Shown here: positions 7,928 through 15,728 of the stretch, one piece after another
Numbering within the stretch: position 1 is the first letter of the stretch
Layout: each line of letters begins with the position of its first letter
Translations under genes and position numbers: made by a program
Notes under the pieces: generated by a model
What the model was told of the DNA's origin: nothing
What the model saw: only the letters and a program-made list of their open reading frames with translations
Database searches by the model: none
From: Bacteroidaceae bacterium
GTDB taxonomy: Bacteria; Bacteroidota; Bacteroidia; Bacteroidales; Bacteroidaceae
NCBI GenBank assembly: GCA_017936265.1
Contig: JAGBFX010000047.1
Span: 1-32,854 of the forward strand
Reading direction: 5' to 3'
Length of the DNA: 32,854 nucleotides

Positions 7928-10900
7928 TCACTTTATAATGAATTGCCCGAAGAATTTCTGCGTATCACTCTTTATCAAATAGATGTAAACTCCTGCCGGT
8001 AGATTATCGAAATGGACATAGGCATTCTCCTTTCCGGCAGGGAGTGTCTCGCTGTGGAGCAACTGCCCTCTCATCCCATGCACTGTCAACGAGGCATCCG
8101 TCTCAAAACCGCTACAGAAAATCACCAAAGGTTCGCCCTGCTCAAGCAATGCACTTTCAATACCGACCTCACCCACTTTATCTTCGTCGATACCGGTACT
8201 TCCCTCAATCGTAATCATGTTCTTTATAGTTCGCGATGAGGTTCCTGCAACTGTCGTTATCGTAAGAGTCACATCATAGTTGCCTGGATTGCCGAACACC
8301 ACGCGCGGGTTGCGCACAGTGGGGTCACTCACATGCTGAGGCTGCGGAGAGAAACTCCACTGCCAACGGGTATTTTCATCCTGACGCACTATGCTGTAGC
8401 TGTCAAACTGTACCTCCTTCAGCGGATTGGCAGTAAGGTTACCGCTACCGAGATTCAGAGCCATAGGCTGTGGAACCGCGATAAAATCCTGATGATAGAG
8501 AGGAGCCTCCCACAATCCCTGGTCAGTTGCCATGCGAAGCACGCCGTTCTTGTAGAAAGGAACGACTTTCGAAATACGCGCACCTGGGTTCAGGCCGCTT
8601 GAGTAATCGATGAACTCACCCATGCTGTTGTCACGGAAATATACATTCGCACCGTCGTAGGTTGTCACGTAGCAACTGCCGAAATTGTCACCCACAAGGA
8701 TTATCTGGTGCACCCTTATATTTGAAAGGTTGGCAAGGTCAAACTGCTGCCAGCTGTGTCCACCGTCAAAACTCTCCACAACAGCGCCATACCTGTCATT
8801 ACATATCACCAACAAATGGTCCTCGTCATTCGGGTCAACAACCACACGTGTAAAGTGTGTATAGTCATCTGTTATAGGGAACGGCTTTGTACACTCATAA
8901 AAAGTTAATCCGCCATCATCTGAGCGCCACAGATTCCATGCGCCTACAATGTATATGCGGTCGGGGTCTGTACGTGCGAACTCATAGCTATAGAAATCCT
9001 CGCCGTCGCTGTCGAACACCTTCTGGAACGATGCACCTTCATCATACGAGAGATAACCCTCCCACGTATTTGTCATATCCTGCAGGAACACCTTGAGGGC
9101 ATAGCGCGGGTCAGTAGCAATCTCGCCGTTTATGCGTAGCACCTCATAAGGTTTCTTCTCGGTAAACCATGTACGGAAATCCTCCTCTATCGTACCGTCA
9201 ATCTCGCGAGGCATTATGCGTGTGGAAGCGTCGGTAAAATAGACATTCCAAGGGTTGCTCTTCATCACATAGCCTGTAGCAATCTCCACACCGCCCACAT
9301 GTACGGTGTTACCCTCGCCATATGATGCCGAATGCACAACGTCACCGTTATGCCAGCGTCCTGCTGCCATTACATCCTCGTTCCAACCCACTCCAAGGCC
9401 CTGATAGTCCGAGGCGTAGATACCGTCGTAGCGGTCCTCACCTTTTGTCTCGAAAAAATCGCGCGAGTATTTGATGCCGCCATCGTTGCATATCCAGATA
9501 TCCCCGCATGGATGTACTGCAATATCCTGAATATCGCAATGCATCCAGTCGCTGCGCTGATAGCCTCCTATACCGTGGTCGCGATAGTTGCACGTACCCT
9601 CCTCGGTGGAGCGGTAAAGCGATGTCAGGCCAAAAAGCACATGTCCGGGATTCTGGGCCGATGCACCAATCATCATATCAAAATATCCTTGTCCCCCGGC
9701 ACTGTCCATTATAGGAGAGAACGTGTTGTCCCAATGCCACTCGCCTTTGTTTACAGTCTTATCTTCCCAACTATCCCCTGCATCCTTTGATAGCAGGATG
9801 AACGGTTCTCCCTTGCCACCTTGCGGCCCGCCGTCATATCCCCATGAGTCGCATGTCACAAGTGCATAGAGATAATCCTCCCCACCAGGGGCCCGGCTCA
9901 CTGCAAGACGTCCGCATATCATCATCGACACAGGAAGCTCTCTCTGCTGCCAACTGTAACCGCCGTCTCCCGAAACATATATACCGGCCCATGGACCTAC
10001 CGGTTCACGACGTACTAAATAAATACGTTCCGGATTGTCCGGCTGAAGTTCATGGTCGAAACAGATTCCTTTCAAAGTACACGTAAAACTTTCCCCACCG
10101 TCATTGGAAATGTAAAATCCACTGCCCGATTTATCTTCGTGCTTGCTTCCGGCCGAAGCTGTAATGTTATCTCTATTCTCCGGGTTTATACGTATAGAAT
10201 TCACGCGGCTTGTAATTCCGGCGCACCGCAACCAGGTTTCACCACCGTCGGTAGTTTTCCATAACCAAGGGCCGCCACCTACATAAACAATATCATCATC
10301 TACCGGGTCTATCGCTATACTATATATTGAGCCACCGAAATTATGCTGCGGAGCACAAGGCTGCCATGTCCGTCCATGGTCCGTTGTCTTGAACACGACG
10401 CCCGATTCTGTTCCACAATAAAGCGTTGCACTATCACTCAGGCTCACATCAATGCGGAATACACACACCTGTGAATCCTTGCGTTTGACCTCTCCGTTCT
10501 TGTGCTCGTAAGTTCGGTTCGGGCCAATATTCCGCCAAAGAAGCTCATCTGCCTTCGCATCACGTTCCGTCACACGGCTGTTCATAGAGTCTACTTTAGC
10601 GGCGAATTGCTGAATAGCAGGCAAGACAATGCTGCCGTCGGGTGCCACATACTTGCGGTAGGCAGCCATCCAACGCCGATAGAAATTGAATGCCGGCTTA
10701 TGGTCTACGGTCTTTACCCGGACATCCACATCCGACGCACGCCACTCGTTGAAAAGTCGTTGCATCTCATTGAAATTCACACCCGAAGGGTTCTTGACAA
10801 TCCGTTTCATCCATTCGGGTGCGTTCAATGGCAGAGGTTCCCGAAAATAAGGGTCGAATGTATTAGGTTCAAGAGCCACAGCAGCAGTATCGGCAGGCAA

Positions 10901-10981
10901 TGAGTATTTTGGGAAAGCCATTCCTTGTAAAGAACAGGCCATTAAAATAGCGGTAAGAACCTTTTTCAATCCGATGTACAT
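7928..10981 (-). CDS. Secreted Asp-box (BNR/VPS10-like) protein with PKD and T9SS sorting domains, paralogue
   Basis: A 1017-residue exported protein with an N-terminal signal sequence (hydrophobic stretch through residue 20). It has the same architecture as the gene at 4612-7638: a conserved N-terminal block (APEWMKRIVKNPSGVNF), about eight Asp-boxes (KTTDHGRTW, KTTDGGETW, RSDDGGLTF, SFDGGHSW), a PKD-like domain (NYDVTLTITTVAGTSSRTI, about 880-920) and a type A T9SS sorting tail (LPAGVYIYLIKS to GQFIIK). Long segments align with the paralogue, including IYSNDFF/KYSRDFF and NEDVMVGGRNHNG/NEDVMAAGRWHNG, so the two arose by tandem duplication followed by substantial divergence. It is presumably placed on the cell surface or released. 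Substrate or binding partner is unknown; the link to the downstream TonB receptor suggests a role in nutrient capture. Confidence 0.85.
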   Translation of the reverse strand: MYIGLKKVLTAILMACSLQGMAFPKYSLPADTAAVALEPNTFDPYFREPLPLNAPEWMKRIVKNPSGVNFNEMQRLFNEWRASDVDVRVKTVDHKPAFNFYRRWMAAYRKYVAPDGSIVLPAIQQFAAKVDSMNSRVTERDAKADELLWRNIGPNRTYEHKNGEVKRKDSQVCVFRIDVSLSDSATLYCGTESGVVFKTTDHGRTWQPCAPQHNFGGSIYSIAIDPVDDDIVYVGGGPWLWKTTDGGETWLRCAGITSRVNSIRINPENRDNITASAGSKHEDKSGSGFYISNDGGESFTCTLKGICFDHELQPDNPERIYLVRREPVGPWAGIYVSGDGGYSWQQRELPVSMMICGRLAVSRAPGGEDYLYALVTCDSWGYDGGPQGGKGEPFILLSKDAGDSWEDKTVNKGEWHWDNTFSPIMDSAGGQGYFDMMIGASAQNPGHVLFGLTSLYRSTEEGTCNYRDHGIGGYQRSDWMHCDIQDIAVHPCGDIWICNDGGIKYSRDFFETKGEDRYDGIYASDYQGLGVGWNEDVMAAGRWHNGDVVHSASYGEGNTVHVGGVEIATGYVMKSNPWNVYFTDASTRIMPREIDGTIEEDFRTWFTEKKPYEVLRINGEIATDPRYALKVFLQDMTNTWEGYLSYDEGASFQKVFDSDGEDFYSYEFARTDPDRIYIVGAWNLWRSDDGGLTFYECTKPFPITDDYTHFTRVVVDPNDEDHLLVICNDRYGAVVESFDGGHSWQQFDLANLSNIRVHQIILVGDNFGSCYVTTYDGANVYFRDNSMGEFIDYSSGLNPGARISKVVPFYKNGVLRMATDQGLWEAPLYHQDFIAVPQPMALNLGSGNLTANPLKEVQFDSYSIVRQDENTRWQWSFSPQPQHVSDPTVRNPRVVFGNPGNYDVTLTITTVAGTSSRTIKNMITIEGSTGIDEDKVGEVGIESALLEQGEPLVIFCSGFETDASLTVHGMRGQLLHSETLPAGKENAYVHFDNLPAGVYIYLIKSDTQKFFGQFIIK

Positions 10982-11322
10982 TTATTAATATTTTTTCTTA
11001 ATTGTTGTCTCGCAAATATAATTTATGATTTTAACACTATATAATCCGCTATAGATAATATATGTTAACAGAAACCTTTTTTCACATATTGCATTTTGAA
11101 TGTTTTATAGCGCTTGGTACCGGCAACATCCATTGGAACAGACAATTTCAAAAGTTCTCCTAAAAAGCTTGTGAATAACAAACATAAAAAAAGTTAACAA
11201 CAAAAATATTTTCCAATGGAAAATTTGTAATAAAGAAACTATTTATCATCTTTGCAATGCCATTAGACTATAAAGGTATTTTCCATAAGATATTGATTAA
11301 ACAACTTAGAAAAACATTAGAC
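10982..11322. other. Divergent intergenic region between Asp-box gene and CoADR-fusion gene
   Basis: The spacer is AT-rich. On the minus strand a -7-like TATATTTG (complement of 11013-11020) could serve the Asp-box gene, though no good -33 box sits 19 bases upstream. On the plus strand a better promoter candidate lies at 11224-11254. No gene, RNA or repeat is recognised. Confidence 0.5.
11224..11254 (+). promoter_or_regulatory. Candidate promoter for the CoADR-fusion/marR operon
   Basis: A -33 TTTG (11224-11227) is followed after 19 bases by CATCTTTG (11247-11254), one mismatch from the TAnnTTTG -7 box. Transcription would start near 11261, inside the longer reading frame that opens at 11257. 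This supports the internal ATG at 11323 as the true start. Confidence 0.5.
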
Positions 11323-13785
11323 ATGAAAACAGGCAAAAACTCCAAATTCATCATTGTAGGCGGTGTTGCCGGAGGTGCAACAGCCGCTGCGCGAATTCGC
11401 CGCAACACAGAGCAGGCTGAAATAATCCTATTCGAGAAAGGTGAGCACATCTCATATGCCAACTGCGGTTTACCTTATTACCTTGGGAACGTAATTGAAG
11501 AACGCGAGCGCCTTTTTGTACAGACTCCTGAGAGTTTCGGCAAACGATTCAATATAGATGTGCGTGTAAAGAGCGAAGTCATTGACATCGATACCGTTGC
11601 AAAGCAAGTACATATACGCACTTCTGACGGGCGCGAGTACACTGAAAGCTACGACAAGCTTTTACTTTCACCCGGAGCATCTCCTGTACGTCCTCCGTTG
11701 CCAGGCATTGACAATGAAGGAATATTCACTCTGCGAAACGTAGCCGATACAGACAGAATTAAAAGCTACATGCAACAAAAGAAAATAAAAAATGCAGTGA
11801 TAGTGGGCGGTGGATTCATCGGTCTGGAAATGGCAGAGAATCTACACCATACAGGGGTTAATGTCAGTATTGTAGAAATGGGCAACCAGGTAATGAATCC
11901 CATTGACTTCTCCATGGCATCACTTGTCCACAAGCATCTGCAGGAAAAAGGCATACAACTGTTATTGGGAGAAGCCGTGGAGTCATTTACCGGCAAGGAC
12001 GGAAGGCTCACAGTGCATTTCAAATCGGGTATAAAGTTAGAATCGGATTTGGTCCTGCTCTCCATTGGAGTAAAAGCAGAAACCACTTTAGCCCGAAAAG
12101 CAGGACTGAGATTAGGCGAGATGCAGGGAATATATGTCAACAGACACCTGCAGACATCCGATGAGAACATTTATGCCGTTGGCGACGCCATTGAGTATCC
12201 CCATCCAATCACAGGAAAACCTTGGCTCAATTTTCTTGCCGGCCCGGCCAACCGCCAAGCACGCATTGTCGCAGACAATATGGTGTTCGGCAACATCGTG
12301 AGCTATGAAGGTTCAATAGGGACATCCATTGCCAAAGTTTTTGACATTACAGTTGCGAGCACCGGACTGCCGGCCAAAAGACTCAAGCAAATGGGAATCC
12401 CTTACCTGTCGGCCACAACGCACGCAGGCTCACACGCAGGCTATTACCCAGGAGCATTACAGATGAGCATAAAGATAACTTTTTCACCCACAGATGGCCG
12501 CTTATATGGAGCACAGATTGTAGGATACGACGGTGTAGACAAGCGTATAGACCAATATGCTCTGCACATCAAGAACAAGGCTACAGTAAATGAGCTCACT
12601 CAACTGGAACATGCCTACGCACCTCCTTATTCTTCGGCAAAAGACCCTGTTGCCATTACCGGATATATCGCCGGCAATATACTGAGCGGCAAAATGACAC
12701 CACTCTACTGGAGGGATTTAGCAGAAACCGACATCTCCCGGATTACATTGGTCGATGTGCGCACAAAGGAGGAATCAGAATTGGGAACCATTCCGGGAGC
12801 TATAAATATTCCTCTGGATGAACTGCGAGACCGCATGAAAGAGTTGCCCATGGAGCGTCCGGTATATCTGTTCTGCAGTGTAGGCTTAAGAGGTTACCTG
12901 GCCTCAAACATTCTAAAAGGCAATGGCTATAAGGACGTACGCAATCTCATCGGCGGACTCAAGACATATGAAACATCGACATCCCCACTGCTCCCGGTCA
13001 CAAAGCATAACGACAATGAGCCGGAAGAACATCCAGGTGCTCACTCAAGCCCAACTACGACAATAAAGGTTGACGCTTGCGGAATCCAATGCCCCGGACC
13101 GATTCTCAAATTGAAAAAATCCATCGAGTCCGTCAACACAGGAGAGCGTATTGAAATTTGCGCTACCGATGGCGGTTTCCCAAGGGATGCAGAAGCATGG
13201 TGTCACACGACCGGCAATATATTTATCGGGAAGCACTCCCAGAATGGCATACACCATGTTATAATCGAGAAATCCGATTCAGGGATGAAGTGTACAGAGA
13301 ATGTAGAAAAAGATGGGAATGGCAAGACACTCATCCTGTTCAGCGATGACCTCGACAAGACTTTAGCAACATTTGTACTTGCGAACGGAGCCGCTGCCAC
13401 AGGCAAGAAAGTATCCATCTTCTTCACTTTTTGGGGACTGAATGCAATAAAAAAAGTGCAGAAGCCGAAAGTAAAAAAAGACATTTTCGGCAAGATGTTC
13501 GGCTGGATGCTCCCTTCTGATTCCACCGAACTATCCCTTTCAAAGATGAACATGATGGGCATCGGCAGCAAGATGATGCGCTTCCTGATGAGGAAGAAAA
13601 ATGTCTCTTCATTAGAAGAACTCAGATTACAAGCCATTGAAAACGGCGTTGAATTCATCGCATGTCAGATGTCTATGGATGTTATGGGGATAAAACGTGA
13701 AGAGCTACTTGACAATGTAGTAATTGGCGGTGTCGCCACATACATGGACAGAGCCGAACAATCTAACGTCAATTTATTCATATAA
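11323..13785 (+). CDS. Four-module sulfur-transfer fusion: CoA-disulfide-reductase-like flavoprotein + rhodanese + TusA + DsrE2
   Basis: An 820-residue cytosolic protein. The start at 11323 directly precedes the FAD-binding GGVAGGATAAARIRR motif (13-27). Module 1 (about 1-445) is a pyridine-nucleotide disulfide reductase with the single redox cysteine of the CoA-disulfide/persulfide reductase class (SYANCGLPYY, Cys48), a second Rossmann GGGFIGLEMAE and FAD motif NIYAVGDA. Module 2 (about 462-560) is a rhodanese with DVRTKEE and active Cys518 (FCSVGLRGY). Module 3 (about 582-655) is TusA with CGIQCPGP (Cys586, Cys590). Module 4 (about 665-820) is DsrE2-like with Cys781 (FIACQMS). The set provides persulfide reduction plus a chain of sulfane-sulfur-carrying cysteines, so a role in polysulfide/persulfide handling is likely. 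All four cysteines are intact. A MarR regulator follows after 10 bp. Confidence 0.92.
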   Translation: MKTGKNSKFIIVGGVAGGATAAARIRRNTEQAEIILFEKGEHISYANCGLPYYLGNVIEERERLFVQTPESFGKRFNIDVRVKSEVIDIDTVAKQVHIRTSDGREYTESYDKLLLSPGASPVRPPLPGIDNEGIFTLRNVADTDRIKSYMQQKKIKNAVIVGGGFIGLEMAENLHHTGVNVSIVEMGNQVMNPIDFSMASLVHKHLQEKGIQLLLGEAVESFTGKDGRLTVHFKSGIKLESDLVLLSIGVKAETTLARKAGLRLGEMQGIYVNRHLQTSDENIYAVGDAIEYPHPITGKPWLNFLAGPANRQARIVADNMVFGNIVSYEGSIGTSIAKVFDITVASTGLPAKRLKQMGIPYLSATTHAGSHAGYYPGALQMSIKITFSPTDGRLYGAQIVGYDGVDKRIDQYALHIKNKATVNELTQLEHAYAPPYSSAKDPVAITGYIAGNILSGKMTPLYWRDLAETDISRITLVDVRTKEESELGTIPGAINIPLDELRDRMKELPMERPVYLFCSVGLRGYLASNILKGNGYKDVRNLIGGLKTYETSTSPLLPVTKHNDNEPEEHPGAHSSPTTTIKVDACGIQCPGPILKLKKSIESVNTGERIEICATDGGFPRDAEAWCHTTGNIFIGKHSQNGIHHVIIEKSDSGMKCTENVEKDGNGKTLILFSDDLDKTLATFVLANGAAATGKKVSIFFTFWGLNAIKKVQKPKVKKDIFGKMFGWMLPSDSTELSLSKMNMMGIGSKMMRFLMRKKNVSSLEELRLQAIENGVEFIACQMSMDVMGIKREELLDNVVIGGVATYMDRAEQSNVNLFI

Positions 13786-13795
13786 GTAAAGCACA

Positions 13796-14176
13796 ATGGA
13801 GAAAATAACATGCATATGCGTCATGAGAGAGTTGTTTACAGCTCTCTCATGTCTTGAGAAAGAATTAACAGAGATACATGGAGTCAATTTGAACGAAGCC
13901 ATGGTACTTTGCGCCGTAGGCAATGAAGATGTTACCGCATCAGACATTTCCAACAGGACAGGAATGCTTCCGTCGCACACATCGAAAGTGATTGGCTCAT
14001 TAGAAAAGCTGAGACTTATTGAACGTCAATTAGGCAAGCAGGATAAGCGTAAAATATACTTGTCACTAACCCAAGAGGGCAAATCACGTCTTGAAAGAAT
14101 CAAGATTCACGAACTTGACATTCCCGACATACTGGAACCATTATTTAAAAAATACGCAAAACAGCAAGTGCCATAA
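13796..14176 (+). CDS. MarR-family transcriptional regulator
   Basis: A 126-residue winged-helix protein. The order is a short N-terminal dimerisation helix, a helix-turn-helix with VTASDISNRTGM and recognition helix SHTSKVIGSLEKLRLI, and a wing with the family's D-[KR]-R signature (GKQDKRKIYLSLTQEGK). It is slightly shorter than the usual 135-150 residues at the N-terminus. Two cysteines at positions 6 and 8 (CIC) are possible thiol sensors, which is inference. It begins 10 bp after the CoADR-rhodanese-TusA-DsrE2 gene, so the two are almost certainly co-transcribed, and an autoregulatory role responding to sulfur or oxidant stress is the natural guess. Confidence 0.88.
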   Translation: MEKITCICVMRELFTALSCLEKELTEIHGVNLNEAMVLCAVGNEDVTASDISNRTGMLPSHTSKVIGSLEKLRLIERQLGKQDKRKIYLSLTQEGKSRLERIKIHELDIPDILEPLFKKYAKQQVP

Positions 14177-14377
14177 AGCTTATTGAAAAGCGATAAAAGA
14201 TGATGTTCAATACAGTTGTAATAGATATTAAGGAAGTATATGAAGTATTAGCAAACAAACTATTGCAAAGATTAGATAAATTCACTTTAAAGCACTATTT
14301 TCGCATTCAGAAAATCATTGAGCAATATGACTTTCCATATACAATGACAGAAAGAACTAAAAAAGAACCTTATACAT

Positions 14378-15628
14378 ATGAAATCACTACGTTCGCTATT
14401 CAGGATTGGCCTTGGCCCCTCCAGCAGCCACACCATGGGGCCTAACCGCGCTGCGAAGATTTTCGCCGAGCGCTGCCCAGATGTCGACACATACAGAGTA
14501 ACCCTTTACGGCAGCCTTGCAGCAACCGGCGAGGGTCACATGACCGACAAGGCCATAATTTCGGTACTTGAGCCGCTTGCAAAGCTGGAGCTACTGTGGG
14601 AGCCTACAGTATTCCTGCCGTTTCATCCCAACGGCATGCTGTTCGAGGGAATCAAGGACGGCAAGGTAATTGACAAATGGACAATTTACAGCATCGGTGG
14701 CGGCGAGCTCGCAAACGAAGAGACCACAAAGAACGAGGAGGACATATACCCGCTGACTACCATACACGAGATTATGGATTGGTGCGATGAGACAGGATGC
14801 ACCTTCTGGGAGTATGTCGAGAAGTATGAAGGTCCCGAAATATGGGACTACCTTACCGAAGTGTGGGAGACTATGAAAAGCACAATCAAGCGAGGACTTG
14901 AGAATGAGGGCGTACTGCCAGGCGGTCTCGGATTACAGCGCAAGGCAAACGTCTACCTCAACAAGTCACAGTCATACAATGCGGCTGTAAGCAGCAAGGC
15001 GAAAGTATATGCATACGCACTTGCCACCAGCGAGGAGAATGCCAGCGGAAGCATCATTGTCACCACACCTACATGCGGTTCAAGCGGAGTGTTGCCGGCA
15101 GTACTCTACCACCTGCACACATCGCACAACTGTTCGGACAAACGTATCCTGCGTGCTATTGCCACAGCCGGATTGTTCGGTAACGTAGCCAAGGAGCATG
15201 CGTCAATCTCGGGCGCAGATGTAGGTTGTCAGGGCGAGATTGGTGTTGCCTGCGCCATGGCGGCAGCAGCAGCATGCCAGCTGTTCGGCGGAACAATCAA
15301 CCAGATTGAATATGCTGCCGAAATGGGTCTTGAGCATCATCTCGGACTCACATGCGACCCGCTCTGTGGGCTTGTTCAGGTACCTTGTATCGAACGTAAC
15401 GCCATTGCCGCATCACGCGCACTCGACGCATGCACATACTCGGCACTCTCGGACGGCAAGCACAAGATTGACTACGACCGCATAGTTGAGGTTATGAAGG
15501 AGACCGGACACGACCTGCCGAGCCTATACAAGGAGACATCAACCGGCGGTATTGCCAAGATTGACATCAGCAAGCGCCGCGGCTTCCGTAAGATTCTCGA
15601 CACACTGCATATAACAAAGAACAAGTGA
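14378..15628 (+). CDS. sdaA: L-serine ammonia-lyase (serine dehydratase), single-chain iron-sulfur type
   Basis: A 416-residue cytosolic enzyme that deaminates L-serine to pyruvate and ammonia using a [4Fe-4S] cluster. The N-terminus shows the family signature LGPSSSHTMGP, followed by the beta chain and then the catalytic alpha chain in one polypeptide. Cys284 (VGCQGEIG), Cys326 (LTCDP) and Cys337 (VQVPCIERN) align with the three cluster ligands of the Legionella enzyme at the same spacing; TPTCGSSGV (Cys233) and the C-terminal GGIAKIDIS are also present. The ATG at 14378 gives a standard N-terminus. The upstream 201 bases have no firm promoter. It is followed by the S9 peptidase gene on the same strand after 100 bases, fitting a peptide/amino-acid fermentation context. 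Confidence 0.95.
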   Translation: MKSLRSLFRIGLGPSSSHTMGPNRAAKIFAERCPDVDTYRVTLYGSLAATGEGHMTDKAIISVLEPLAKLELLWEPTVFLPFHPNGMLFEGIKDGKVIDKWTIYSIGGGELANEETTKNEEDIYPLTTIHEIMDWCDETGCTFWEYVEKYEGPEIWDYLTEVWETMKSTIKRGLENEGVLPGGLGLQRKANVYLNKSQSYNAAVSSKAKVYAYALATSEENASGSIIVTTPTCGSSGVLPAVLYHLHTSHNCSDKRILRAIATAGLFGNVAKEHASISGADVGCQGEIGVACAMAAAAACQLFGGTINQIEYAAEMGLEHHLGLTCDPLCGLVQVPCIERNAIAASRALDACTYSALSDGKHKIDYDRIVEVMKETGHDLPSLYKETSTGGIAKIDISKRRGFRKILDTLHITKNK

Positions 15629-15639
15629 GACGGAGAGAG

Positions 15640-15679
15640 TTAATGTTTAATGTTTAATGTTCAATGTTTAATGTTTAAC
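15640..15679 (+). repeat. 7-bp tandem repeat (TTAATGT) between sdaA and the S9 peptidase gene
   Basis: Five consecutive heptamers TTAATGT (the fourth is TCAATGT) plus a partial sixth span the gap just after the sdaA stop and about 50 bases before the peptidase ATG. No terminator hairpin is visible in this gap, so read-through from sdaA is possible. Heptameric AT-rich repeats of this kind can vary in copy number by slippage. Confidence 0.8.
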
Positions 15680-15728
15680 AGGAATTCTTTTCTTTCATTG
15701 GTATTCACGAAATAAAGCACTATAAATA

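Noticed and set aside
4612-10981. Sialidase annotation for the two Asp-box proteins
   Set aside because: Asp-boxes alone are structural; no arginine triad or catalytic Tyr/Glu pattern of sialidases was seen.
11257-11322. Longer N-terminus for the CoADR fusion starting at 11257
   Set aside because: The extra 22 residues are not part of the family, and the likely transcription start (about 11261) lies inside them.
14200-14445. 81-codon plus-strand frame upstream of sdaA
   Set aside because: Overlaps the first 68 bases of sdaA in another frame, and its C-terminus (DWPWPLQQPHHGA) is out-of-frame reading of the conserved GPSSSHTMGP region.
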